Of a stretch of DNA of 64,000 bases, positions 49,892 through 64,000 are shown piece after piece. The number at the start of each line of letters is the position of its first letter. Position 1 is the first letter of the stretch. A model generated the notes under the pieces. The model saw nothing but the letters and a program-made list of their open reading frames with translations, was not told where the DNA came from and did no database searches. Made by a program: the position numbers and the translations under genes. This DNA comes from Clavelina lepadiformis (lineage: Eukaryota; Chordata; Ascidiacea; Aplousobranchia; Clavelinidae): assembly GCF_947623445.1 (NCBI RefSeq), contig NC_135240.1, positions 27,590,001-27,654,000 on the forward strand, given 5' to 3'.

Positions 49892-52800
49892 GTTCTGTAT
49901 TTCGTTTTCCTACGTATTTTATCACTAAGACTGTGATTTGAAATTGGCAGTTATTCAACAAACATTTCTTGGTTTGTTAAATCATAATCCTCAAAGTGGA
50001 TGATTTTATGAACTTGTTTTTCCATTCGCTAATCACAATAACTCTCTCTGCTCTTTGATTGAACCTGGATTCCTTACGCAAAGCTTCTTTAACGTGTCAT
50101 TTACATCACTGTTAAATGTATGAACCCAGATTAACAAGTGTCCCTTTTTCTTCACTTTTAAGTTGCACGAAAGACTTTTCGAGTACATTGCACAATTAAC
50201 ATATCCATTGATAAGATAATGTTGTATTAAGGTGATCAGTTCTTCTTAGACAAGATGGGAAAGTAAATGTTGCGGCCATACCTATATTAGTCAGTTGGTA
50301 AAGTCCGGAAACTTGGTAAATTGTCGTCGTTTGCTTGTTGTGGTTAAGTTGACCTTCCTTTTGCTCATTCCCTGTGAAACTTTAACTTCTTTCAGGTCTT
50401 TAAGTTGTGTCAAATTTCACGTGATTGCAAATAAAAGTGACCGTGAAGAAATAGGAATTTATGCTAAATGCGCCCTGGGGATAAAGGTCTTGGTGTTGTG
50501 ACCGATGATGTCTTGGTGTTTTACAACTTCATTGCATATGCGCGGTCATGCTAAATGGTGAATGATATCAACTTTAAAATAAGACTTGCGCTTTAGGCTA
50601 TAGCAACCTTGTTACAAGACTTTTAAGTTCTTAAACGCACGAAATTTATTGAAAACCGAGTATCCACAATTCTGTATCACTCGCAGTTGCTACATCATAC
50701 AGCTAGATACAGTAAAATTGGAAAATGGCGAGTGAAATCGTAGTATTTAGTGCTTGGTTTACCGACCGAAATGAAATTTTCTGTGAATCATCATCTCAAA
50801 AAGTTTAACTACATCCAACCAGATGCAGTTTAAAGCAAGAAACATTATAAATAGCGTTGAATAAACGCAAAACTAACCTTTTTAATCTCTAATCTGTTGT
50901 TTATCCATTAAATACGGACGCTAAAAGGAGTGGATTAAGGTTTAGTCCAAGCTGTATCTTAGCAACAACCGTTTTCAAGACGCCAATGTTACCAAATTAC
51001 GCAAATCTGCTGGTAAAATTAAGTATCTTGTATGTTGAAACCTGCAAGTTGACGGTTACTTTGCAGAACTGGAAAAATATTTCAATCCAATTGGACATTT
51101 CGGAAAATCTGAAGCTTACAATCGCAAGCTGTCACTTAATCTTTACGGTTTGTGATGTCTTCTGCTAAACAAACAACCCAGTGTAAAAATTTATCACAGG
51201 CTATAGATTATAGAATAACAAATGAAGTTGGTTAAAAAATGATATTTACCACCACCTAGCGATAATATTTTCGCTTTTGGAGCAGTCAAGTGTGGCGCTC
51301 GCATAAAGTACCAGGGTTAATTTACTGTCAATGAAATTTGTCAACTCGAAGCAAAGTTTGCTTTTGCTGCCATTAAGCTATAAATTATTGGACTAAGTAA
51401 CAAGTCATCAGCACTTGATTTCATTTACAGAAAATTCGGCAGCATTTGTCAGAGTGATGTGCGCAGAATACTCAACAAATTTAGGTCTGAGAATATTCAC
51501 GTACTAGGCCACTAGGTGTCAAAAACAGGCCGATAAAAGTTAAACAAACGAAGTATGTTAAAACAAGCACATTTCAAAGTAAGAAAGTAGAAAGGGCGCG
51601 AGGAACTACACGTTGTTCAAGAAATGATTAAAGTCGCGTCACACATTTCATTTTTGCAGGAATTTTGAATTGCAATAAAAGTATATTTCAACTCATTTTC
51701 AGATATCTAATGATCATCTTTGATGATTCAAGTAATTTCGGCACAATTTTATAAACTTTACATTCCAACTTGCAAGTCAGAAAGACACAATCTCACTAAC
51801 GTTATACGATCATGACCTCAATTTACTTAGCTGAGCAACTTGCGAATTACGCATGGAGTTGCAAAAACGTGAAAAGAGAGTTTAGTCACGTGACGTATGT
51901 GTGCGTGAGGGTTCTGGTTTATATCTCAATTTAAAAAGAAGCATCGGACCAAGCGCTACTTGCTATAAACAAGGCCTTAGATAAGAAATTCATTGTGTTG
52001 GCTGGAAGGGTTTATGCTCTGCAGGTTTTTAGCGCAAAAGTAACGACAATAATGGTTTAGTATCTACGGATGGAACATTTTGCTTTAAAATTACTTTGCG
52101 TTTTCATTTATCCGTGCGGCCTTCTTTAACTTACTTTGATTAGTACTTACTGGAGTGAGAACGTTCTGCTTTCCAGATATTATTATTGTTCCGTTTAACT
52201 TACATCAAGCGTTTGAAATAGAAGTTTTGTTGGCGTTCCCTTATTTTATTGAAGTCCATGCTGGGAAGGACACTCAGCTTTCACTAAGAGTCAGAGCATT
52301 CAGTTGTCATGCTTTCAATTGTCGTTATGCACCACAGGGGTGTTCGAGATAGTGTAAGGTCCTAAACATGTTAGTTTTCAATACAATATGAATCACTCGC
52401 GGTTATTTTGCAAAAATTTGGTGTTATTTCATAATGAAGCCATTTCACTCTGCCTAAGATATATTCAAGACAACTGAAACTTATTTCACAACAATGACCG
52501 CGTACATCGCTTTTTAAATTCTGCGTATAATGAATTCAATGATTCATGGCTATAGTATAGTAGTAGTAGTAAGCGATCATGAGAGAATTAATTCACTCGC
52601 TGATATGTGAGCAGGCAAACAACTAGATGACTCCCTTGGTAAGAGCAGTCATGAAAGAAACTATTACAATGAGTGATAGCTAGTATAATATGGAAGATCT
52701 CTTGGGAGGTGAAAAAACATTCTTTTGAAAAGCGAATCGGCAGACTTATAGCGGAGATACGGATTAGGCTGCAATTGCGTACACAGCCGCAGAAAATTGC

Positions 52801-53310
52801 TTTAAAAATCAGGCTTGTTCGGATATCAGTGCCAGCTAATCAAAGGTAATTTCCAAAGGGCGCGCTCAGAGAGTGCGATGGGAAACTCAACCGGAAAAAT
52901 TAAGTAAGCATTTGTCGGGTCCTATTATGGCAACTATAGGCAACGTGGTCTCAGCTGCCGATGACCTAATCATCAGACAAACCTGCCTACTTCTACAGGC
53001 GTAATGCAGACTCGTAACGTAAATAAGCCGCTAAAGCAACAGTCAGCCCTGTACGCAGTTACGATATTAGCAAAGAATGACGGTGTTGAAACATCGCTAC
53101 GGCAGTTGCTGTCTCACATAAGCTGGTACAAATTTCTTCCTATGTTGTAATAAACGAGCAGCAGCTGATAGTAGAAACATGTCAGCGCTTTCGTTATCAC
53201 TCGGCAAATTCCCGTCTGCCCAGTTTGTTTGATAAGTTTAGACTCGCTTACAGACCTGAACTGCTTTGAAAGTGAAATTGACGATTAAGGAGGGAGGCAG
53301 GTTGGCTTAA
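49892..53310. other. Intergenic stretch
   Basis: It starts with the 3' region of the upstream kinase gene; AATAAA at 50430-50435 is one candidate poly(A) signal. No other exon chain, RNA gene or clear repeat was recognised apart from a short (TAG)n run near 52558-52570. Confidence 0.5.
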
Positions 53311-53318
53311 CTCTATAG

Positions 53319-53627
53319 CAGGCATGTGCAACCTTTTTCACTGGAGGGCCAAATACAAAATTTTGAATGACAACGCGGGCCACATGATTTTTTCAGAAAA
53401 AATTAGTATCGTAAAACGACTTTCCTATGCAGTTTATGTAGTTAAGAAATAGATTTAATGCAGTCCACGACACACCTGTGCGACAATTTATTGAAAAACT
53501 GTGGCTAGTATGAAGTATGAAGATGGCTAGTATGAAGTTCTAACATTTTGCTGAGCACCACGCGGGCCGCACGGAACAACCTGGCGGGCCGCAGTGCGGC
53601 CCGCGGGCCACTGGTTGCACATGTCTG
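53319..53627. mobile_element. hAT-type MITE
   Basis: Left end CAGGCATGTGCAACC, right end GGTTGCACATGTCTG, with a perfect 8-bp target duplication CTCTATAG at 53311-53318 and 53628-53635. It is 309 bp long and non-coding, with GGCGGGCCGC-type repeats near its right end as in the copy at 8661-9002. It lies about 0.5 kb upstream of the ZCCHC24 start codon. Confidence 0.93.
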
Positions 53628-53970
53628 CTCTATAGCAACTCGCAAAGGGTTTCTTTACTACGCGGTAGGATTGACGTCGTGTAAGCCAGCTTGGTGGTCA
53701 GCTGTAAACATTATTAGATCCAGTCAGCAAAAACGTTTACAAATACTTAAAGATTTATTGCATAGATATCGTTGCAAGTTTAATCAAACAAATTTTGAAA
53801 TGTTTTAATCACTGCGAAATGGCAGCATCAGCTGGTAACAAAGGTAACAAGTTTAGATTTGAGCTCTGTGGTTGAGCCATGAGCAAAATGCTGATCAAAA
53901 CGTGGAGCAGCCAAGATATCCAACAATGCTAAAACACACAACGCAACACGTTCACTACGATGACGCAAAA

Positions 53971-54070
53971 TAGTACTGGCTAGTACTGCTAGTAGTACTA
54001 GTAGTAGTAGTAGTAGTAGTAGTAATAGTAGTACTGCTAGTAGTACAGGCTAGTACTGCTAGCTAGTACA
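53971..54070. repeat. TAG/CTA-rich microsatellite
   Basis: A run of TAG triplets is bordered on both sides by TAGTACTGGCTAGTACTGCTAG-like blocks, giving a partly palindromic tract that ends about 80 bp upstream of the ZCCHC24 ATG. It is therefore in the promoter or 5' UTR. Confidence 0.85.
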
Positions 54071-54147
54071 GGTATAATACTTGTTTTTCTAGGATTTAAA
54101 ACTAACGAAGGACATAGGAAATATATCAATGTAAATTAGATGTCGAT

Positions 54148-57660
<3,513 letters not shown>

Positions 57661-58999
57661 ACAACAGGCTATGTAACCTACATACGGTGAAATGGTCACT
57701 TTGATTTTGTAAAGTCCATTCATTCCCGTATAGTTGTTATATGCTGCAACGCCTGAAGCAGTGCAGATGAATGCATGAAATCATGTACAGTAGTCTACAG
57801 CCACGATCCTGTCCAGAACAGGTGCATGTAAATAGTGGCGTTCGGTTTAGTGTTGCCACCAATTTCTTCAAAGGGTTGTTTGAGGTTCTTTCCAAGCCTT
57901 GTATGTCTTACAATAAGTGCCACCTTCCCTTGTGTAGAATCCCATAGCCTATATATTTCTGGCAATTTAGCACAATCATCATTCATCTTAAATGTTGACC
58001 TTGAACTTATGCAGATTTGATACGAAAACTTTTAGCACATTACTTTAACTTGTATATAAAGGAAAGAATATTTTTATTCCGGAGACCAAGTACTTGATAT
58101 ATATCTTGTGCCTTGCATGAAACTTTCTGTTCTTGTTACACGTTGCACCACCAAAAACCATTACCTTAGCTTTGTTTGTGTGTGATTGTATATTTTGGCA
58201 AGCAATATATTTTGTATGTATAAGTTGATGATTATTACTGCACGTAACATTATTCATGTTTTTAATATTTGAATGAATGTTTATCTGGAAAGGATGAAGT
58301 CATATAATGATTTTACACGTTTTGGTTCATTACTTTCTTCTCAATACAAACGGAAAATCGTGTGTCGCGTTTTCAATTGTCTGAAATCGTTGTGATCGCT
58401 GAAGACTTTCTGTCAAAATATTACTGCTCTAGCGACATCAGTGGACAAGGCTTGCAAGTATAAGAAAACAGTCGCTCGTGTCTGATTCGATCGCTCCAGG
58501 CGAATTAACTTAAACAGCACTGGATGTTACAAGCTAATGAGAGCAACTTACAACCAATATCGCTTTTCTAAGGCATCAATGACAGCTTGTGTGAAAGTTT
58601 TAACTATAGTCTTTATCCGTCTACCACTGAATTCATCAGCAGCGGGTGCAATATGTACTTGCTCAGTGGTTCAGTTTATTGCAAAAAGTAACAAGTTCAA
58701 AAGCTGTTTATTTACTGTAGGAGATTAAGAAACTCTCGTGATTCTTTTAAACAGCCATTAGGCTAAGTCGTAGTGATTTATGTTGCTGTAATTTGCGATT
58801 AACTGCAGTACTCTAGCTGAAGTAGTTGAATGATTCTATGGCCGGATAAAATAAGACCATGGCTCATAAGTTTGCTTGATTTAAGTTGTTTACCGGCAGC
58901 GAAGCCAGAGCTAACTGAGTGCCTGGCAAACTATATGTAAGTTCAACCTTATAGTTAACAACAACGGTAATTTGTCTTAGTGCTTACAGAACAGCCCCG
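57661..58999. other. Intergenic stretch between ZCCHC24 and the PDZ-GRXCR gene
   Basis: No exon chain was recognised. The frame entering the downstream gene is open for some codons before its ATG, with a possible acceptor TTACAG at 58984-58989, so the mRNA leader may be spliced or trans-spliced here. Confidence 0.45.
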
Positions 59000-61900
59000 A
59001 TGGATTGTATAACAGTCGAAGTTCTAAGAAAGCCCAATGAGCCATGGGGAATACAGTTGTCAGGAGAAGCCCCTTGTAAAATCGACGACGTGAAGGTAAG
59101 TGAGGGTAAAACTCACTTTCAAACAGGGAGAGCTTGTATTTTGCCCATTCTGTGACAGTTCTGTAATTAATTATATTCGTCGTAATATTCTGCATACGAC
59201 GTCATCAATTTTACAAAAATCGGCATTGTTTTTCAAAGTCAGTTCCTTTTTTGAAAAATCGCGGTTACTTAAGCGGGGGAAAATGTGACGCTGTGCCATT
59301 GTGTTGATGATGTCACCGGTTATCCGACAAAACTGACGGTCACTGCCAACGCTTGAGAAGCATCACGAGAAATGGCGCAAAACGTTAACATATTTTTACC
59401 AAAATGTTTAGCAGCATCATAGGGATTATGGAACATACAGACCACGTCATAGCAGAAATATCAGATAAACAAGCAAACCGATGTGCTAAAGTATGACATT
59501 TTACAAAATTCAGATCAACAGCCCAGCAGAAGAGGCCGGCATACAGAAAGGCGACTGCATTTTCAGCGTGAACGGAGTCAACGCATACGACGCACCACAC
59601 GACAGCGTTGTGCAATTGATTGCCGAGAGTGGACGTGTTATAAGGTGCGACGCGTTTTCTACAACCTAGAAGTCTAACTTGAAATATACACACGTCGTAA
59701 ATATATTAACAGGTTCCTATTTTTCCAAAGGTTTAAAATGTTGCCTGCCTTGAGTGATGACGTCACGAAACCGGTTCATGTTCTGGAAGAAGGGACTTTC
59801 TGGACAAACGAAGACCCACAAGTTTTAAAGCAACAAGAGTAAATCAAGCTCAGAATTATCATTACAAAATATTGGCATTTTCATTGCAATTCACTGCTTC
59901 AAAATTTATAGCCTGCAGGCCCTCACAACTGCATTAGGTGGCGGTAGACTTAGACTCAATCATTTCTTAAAACTTTTCTTGTCCACCTTCAAGTACCGTA
60001 CAAAACTGGAACAATTTGTGCGTGCATCGCGGGCAAACCATTTGTGTCACCATGCGCGATTGCATAGGCTTTGTTTAGCTCTACTAGTTTAAACTTATCT
60101 TAACTTACCTACGCTAAAGTACGTAGCTTTCACTCTACCTAATTGCACTATCATCAAAGTAATGGAATGTAACTGACCTGCATGCCTTTGCAGAAGCCCG
60201 GCAAAATATAAAGACGAAGAAACTTTCGACCACACCGACTATGCGAGATTCTGCGAAATACTGGGGTACGTTGTTCCATCTGCAGTTTGCTTTCATCTTT
60301 CAACCATAACTCAGCAACATACTATCCGTTACAATGTCCTAAACATACTTATAACATAGCCTTAGCGCCTTAGCCTACAATAAATTATCCTACTTCTATC
60401 CACACCTGCAACTTGGTGCTAGACAAGTTGCAGCCTGTGACTGGAAATAGCCTCGTTTGAAATTTTTCGAAATTGATTACACTGAGCAGCATGTTTACGT
60501 CACAATGGTATTTTGTTAATGCATAATAGCCGGCGGGAAAAATTTAACCGCCATTATCACGCAGCCAAGACAGCAATCCTTTTGAAGTGGGAAAATTTGA
60601 AAGCCAAACGAGTCCAAAGAAAAGTGAAAAAACGAAAAAATCGAAACACAGCAAGAAGAAAAAGAAACCTGATAAAAGCGAAGTTGTCGAGCAGTCTATG
60701 TTTGTTATAACAAGAGAAGACCAAAAGGATTTTGATGAAAACTATTCATTAAATAGCACGTTCAAAGGTAGGTCTTCAAAGCGCGACGTTTGATGTCTAT
60801 TTCGTATGGGAAGATAATAGCCAGCAACTGAGCCAATTAGCATTTTTGTAATAGCTGAGTAGTTCAACTTTAAATGTAAGGTATATTGGCTTGTAACCAT
60901 GCGTTGTAGTTCACACTTATAACATTGAATTAACCCACTTCTGCCTTTGACAGGTGATAAAGCGTCTGTAGCTGGGGCGTTTACCGGTGACCATAACGTC
61001 ATTCTTGATCAGAAAGCCGACATTAGAGGCGTTAGAGCTCGCGTGGAGGCTGGAATTCAACATTTTAGTTTTGCTGACGAACAAGATAAGGTGTGTTGTT
61101 TTCAATTGTTTGTCTGGGATTGTACAATGATTTCAAACATTCTCTGTTCAAATTTGGTATCGAAAATGGGGAACTCCCATTCATTCTTTTATCGGTTGGG
61201 CTTTGTAAGCAGGCTATGAGTATACTATACAACAAAGACAGAATTGTGTTGCAGATAAACCCAGAAGACAGAGGGAAAATTATCGTCTACACAACCAGCT
61301 TGGGCGTGCATCGTGCGATTGCGCAGAATTGTGAACAAGTTCGAAAACTTCTCAAAGCATACCGCGTTAAATTTGAAGTGAGGGTCAAGTTGTTGCAGCC
61401 CTGAACGCAAAATCACGGAAAATTGTAAAATTATAAACGCAATGAGCTTTTTAGGATCGCGACGTATTCGAAAGCGCTGAACATAAAGAGGATCTTTACA
61501 AACGACTTGAGCTAGCGGAGGGGGCTCCATTTCCTGACATGCCTAGGGTGTATATCGATGGGGTTTACGTAGGGGTATGTGCTATAAGATTCTGCTGCAT
61601 GTTGAGGCAGTTATATACACAGATACTAATCAGTCAGTGTATTACTTGATATGTGCACTTTGTTGACATAGGGTGGCGACGATTTGCAAGCAATGAGCGA
61701 CTGCGGGGACCTCAGGATAAGACTCAAAGAGTTTCCAGTAATGATGTCATTCTGTCCAGTTCTTGTTATACTTATAAAGTGGCATGTTTTTTTGGTTACT
61801 TCAGGCTAATGAAACAATCACACTTCTTGCGTTGTAACCACAGAAATACAATCTTCGTTCGAAATGCCCAACTTGCGCCACCACCGGCCTGATTGTGTGT

Positions 61901-62008
61901 CACTCGTGCAAGGGCAAAGCATACAAGAAGAAGAACAGATTTGCTTCGCTAAAGTGTGGAACCTGTCGTCAGAAGGGAACCCTGAACTGTCCAGATTGTT
62001 TGCAGTGA
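59000..62008 (+). CDS. PDZ domain fused to a GRXCR-type glutaredoxin/cysteine-rich protein
   Basis: Ten exons give 406 aa: 59000-59095, 59514-59644, 59731-59838, 60194-60265, 60565-60767, 60954-61090, 61255-61377, 61455-61574, 61672-61737 and 61844-62008. Every junction is GT-AG and in phase. Residues 1-80 form a PDZ domain: ITVEVLRKPNEPWGIQLSG carries the WGIQL version of the carboxylate-binding loop, and SPAEEAGIQKGDCIFSVNG follows. A Lys/Ser-rich linker comes next. From about residue 210 the protein follows GRXCR1/GRXCR2: DIRGVRARVEAG, then IIVYTTSLGVHRAI, VRKLLKAYRVKFE, DVFESAEHK, PRVYIDGVYVGG and DLQAMSDCGDL. The C-terminal part has four CxxC pairs (CPTC, CHSC, CGTC, CPDC). Vertebrate GRXCR proteins act in sensory-hair-cell stereocilia and have no PDZ that I know of. 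The CxxC redox site of ordinary glutaredoxins is absent, so a structural role is likely. Confidence 0.88.
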
Positions 62009-62901
62009 TCATCAAAACTTCGTGTCTGGCAAACACTTATGTCGACGTTTTACTCAGCTGCCATCCCCATATTCCGTTGTGAAGTTGAGGTTAACACTTG
62101 TCATAGGCCTACGTTCGGTAACTCGTGTTTGGATTTGATGTATTTTTATTCAAAACTTACTTTATAGTTTGTACGAAAAATTCCAATATTGCTTATTGCT
62201 ATAAATGTATGCATCACTTTCATCGTTTTTATGCGCAGTTTTATTGTCTAAATATATCAAAGTCAGCTACAAAAATATCACGAAATGAAAAAAACTTTGT
62301 TTGTGACTAACGTTAAACTGGAAACGTTTTACTGGTAAACAAATTAAAACAATACAAACTACAGGCATTACATCTTAACACTATAAACTAAGTGCAAATC
62401 AAGGAAAGACACAGGAAAGTGACACTACATATAATTTATCTATCGCTTATTGGCGTGAATGATGTAAGGTATGTACTTTACATAAACATCACGTAAGAGG
62501 CATATATATAGCTCATATGATCGATTGAAAACATGCTTAAGTTCATTAATTACCATTTTTAATGCAACTGTAAGTAGTTTTAAGATTGGTAATTACAGTA
62601 TTACAATTATAATTAGTTTGAAACAGTCTTTTTGAACGGCAAAGTTTGAAATAAACTAAAACATTTCACTGCCACAGGTTAAAGTTTATCGTATTAATTT
62701 TTCCATTTATACAAAGCCAACATCATGTGCCAAAACTTTCATGACCAAGTTCATGCCTAGAAACCATTTGAAGCTCAAATTAACTTGTAACGAGCAAACC
62801 GAACCGCGTAAAGTTAGCTTTCACGCTGGAGGAAGTAACTGAATTTATTTTCCCTAGGGTGACGAGCCATGTCGATAGCCGTGACGCATGCAATGACGTC
62901 A
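62009..62901. other. Convergent 3' intergenic region
   Basis: The PDZ-GRXCR gene (plus) and the kinase gene (minus) end toward each other here. AATAAA at 62650-62655 is a candidate signal for the plus-strand gene. No other feature was seen. Confidence 0.5.
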
Positions 62902-64000
62902 TCAAAAGTTTTCGTCCCAGCCAAACTTTGCCTTGGCAATGATCTTCAAATCTTCTTCTATATTCACCTTGTCCTCCTCGACGTGGTCGAAGTGCTTCGT
63001 GTCCATCGGGTTTCTCACATCCGGTTTGAACGGGGCGTCGATCCTGCCGGCTCGGAGTCCCTGCCAATCGAATCCTTGGAACCATCTCTGCTTCCGGATG
63101 TCATTTACTCCTCCTTTCTGGTATCCGAGACGATCCCGCGGTTCCAGTCGACAGAGAGCTCGAACTAGTACCTGCGCAAAATACGGGATATTTATAAAGC
63201 GCCATCAGTAGATGCAGTGAAGCTTTAACTCCAATTTGGTGAAATCTAGGAAAAACGTCACCAAGTCACGTCAAAAGGCGTCACCTCCGCGCTTTTTCCA
63301 ACGCGTTTTGAAAACTTTACACCGTCGATGCCGCCAAGAATATTCTCGTAAACTGTCATGTCATCGCCGGCAAAAAATGGAGTCGTTCTTGTCAGCAGTT
63401 CGTAGATTAAGATCCCGAACGACCAATAATCAGCCGAAAAGTCGTGGCCTGGAGACAAGATGATGTTATTTTAAGTAAGATTTAAGTTTTTATAACAACA
63501 CTATGTACCTGTGTTGGTTAAAATCTCTGGAGGGAAGTATTCTGGAGTTCCGCAAAAGGTCCAAGTTTTGTATCCAAAGCGGACTCGTTTTGCAAAACCA
63601 AAATCAACCAGTTTTATGTATCCCCTTTGATACAAGAAAAAGTGTAAAGTAATGAACCGAACTGAGCAAACATCCAAACTGATTACATCTCTTATATTTT
63701 AACTGCTATTGGTCCACTGTTATTTTTCGTGGGAAATCAAGATACGAAAACTTTTTCCATCAAACCAAAATCAAATCTTGAATTGCATCGAAATCTTATA
63801 ACGCCAGTACTTGTGGTCAAGCATGAGATTTTCGGGCTTCATGTCTCGATAAACAATTCCTCGCAGATGCAAGTAGTCGAGCGCTTCGAGCACACAGGCA
63901 GCGCAAAATCTCGCGCTCGCGTCGTTGAGAGCTCCTTGTCTTTTGAGAACTCCATAAACCTCTCCGCCCAAGTAGGCATCCATCAGCATATAGACGTGAG
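62902..64000 (-). CDS. cGMP-dependent-type protein kinase, C-terminal part (cut by window edge)
   Basis: Minus-strand exons are 64000-63811 (continuing off the window), 63624-63509, 63448-63285 and 63171-62902, in phase and ending in TGA. About 246 residues are present. They include [13 protein letters not shown], the catalytic loop [16 protein letters not shown], the activation segment [23 protein letters not shown] and an AGC-kinase tail ending KFGWDENF. The [10 protein letters not shown] loop, GGIDGVKF segment and terminal GWD motif fit the PKG (PRKG/foraging) family and not PKA or PKC. Family members phosphorylate substrates on cGMP binding; the cyclic-nucleotide domains would lie beyond the right edge. 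The usual APE is PPE here. The first donor is a GTACTG used within CACAA|GTACTG, chosen because it restores [13 protein letters not shown]. Confidence 0.92.

Noticed and set aside
60513-60710. Lys/Arg-rich frame in PDZ-GRXCR exon 5
   Set aside because: The phase set by the exon 4 donor and exon 6 acceptor uses another frame; this one is a shadow of the A-rich linker.

Overview
The window looks like nuclear DNA of an invertebrate chordate, most likely a tunicate of the Ciona type. The reasons are AT-rich DNA, small exons split by introns of about 80-500 bp with GT-AG ends, a ZCCHC24 protein that follows the vertebrate one almost residue for residue, and many short DNA-transposon copies. The species is inferred from style and was not checked by search.

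Layout. 1-9.3 kb is gene-poor and holds two hAT-type miniature transposons (6246-6585, 8661-9002) and simple repeats. 9.3-16.2 kb carries two head-to-tail inhibitor-of-apoptosis genes on the plus strand. The first encodes two BIR domains, a UBA-like region and a RING (522 aa). The second encodes one BIR, a UBA-like region and a RING (342 aa). 18.7-25.4 kb and 31.4-32.0 kb form a minus-strand Pim-like kinase cluster with one intact gene (22341-25336, 636 aa) and three decayed or partial copies. Between them lies an LTR-retrotransposon fossil (28.56-29.99 kb). 33.3-36.5 kb holds a small two-exon gene of unknown function and the 3' part of another unknown gene, both on the minus strand. 36.5-43.6 kb is mostly without recognisable genes.

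43653-49891 (plus) encodes a second, long-diverged Pim-like kinase of 1251 aa. Its first exon alone gives exactly 1000 residues of charged, serine-rich sequence, and its glycine loop is degenerate. 54148-57458 is ZCCHC24 (229 aa); its introns hold a Mutator-like miniature element and a hAT element. 59000-62008 is a ten-exon gene in which a PDZ domain is joined in one spliced frame to a GRXCR-type glutaredoxin and cysteine-rich module (406 aa). 62902 to the right edge is the C-terminal half of a cGMP-dependent-type protein kinase on the minus strand.

The genes do not form an operon or an obvious pathway. Two themes recur: local duplication (IAP pair, Pim cluster) and unusual domain dress on known folds (PDZ-GRXCR fusion, kinase with a 1000-residue leader, BIR with odd zinc spacing). 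Gene models were built by hand from splice signals, codon phase and family resemblance; all spliced frames given below close without a stop.
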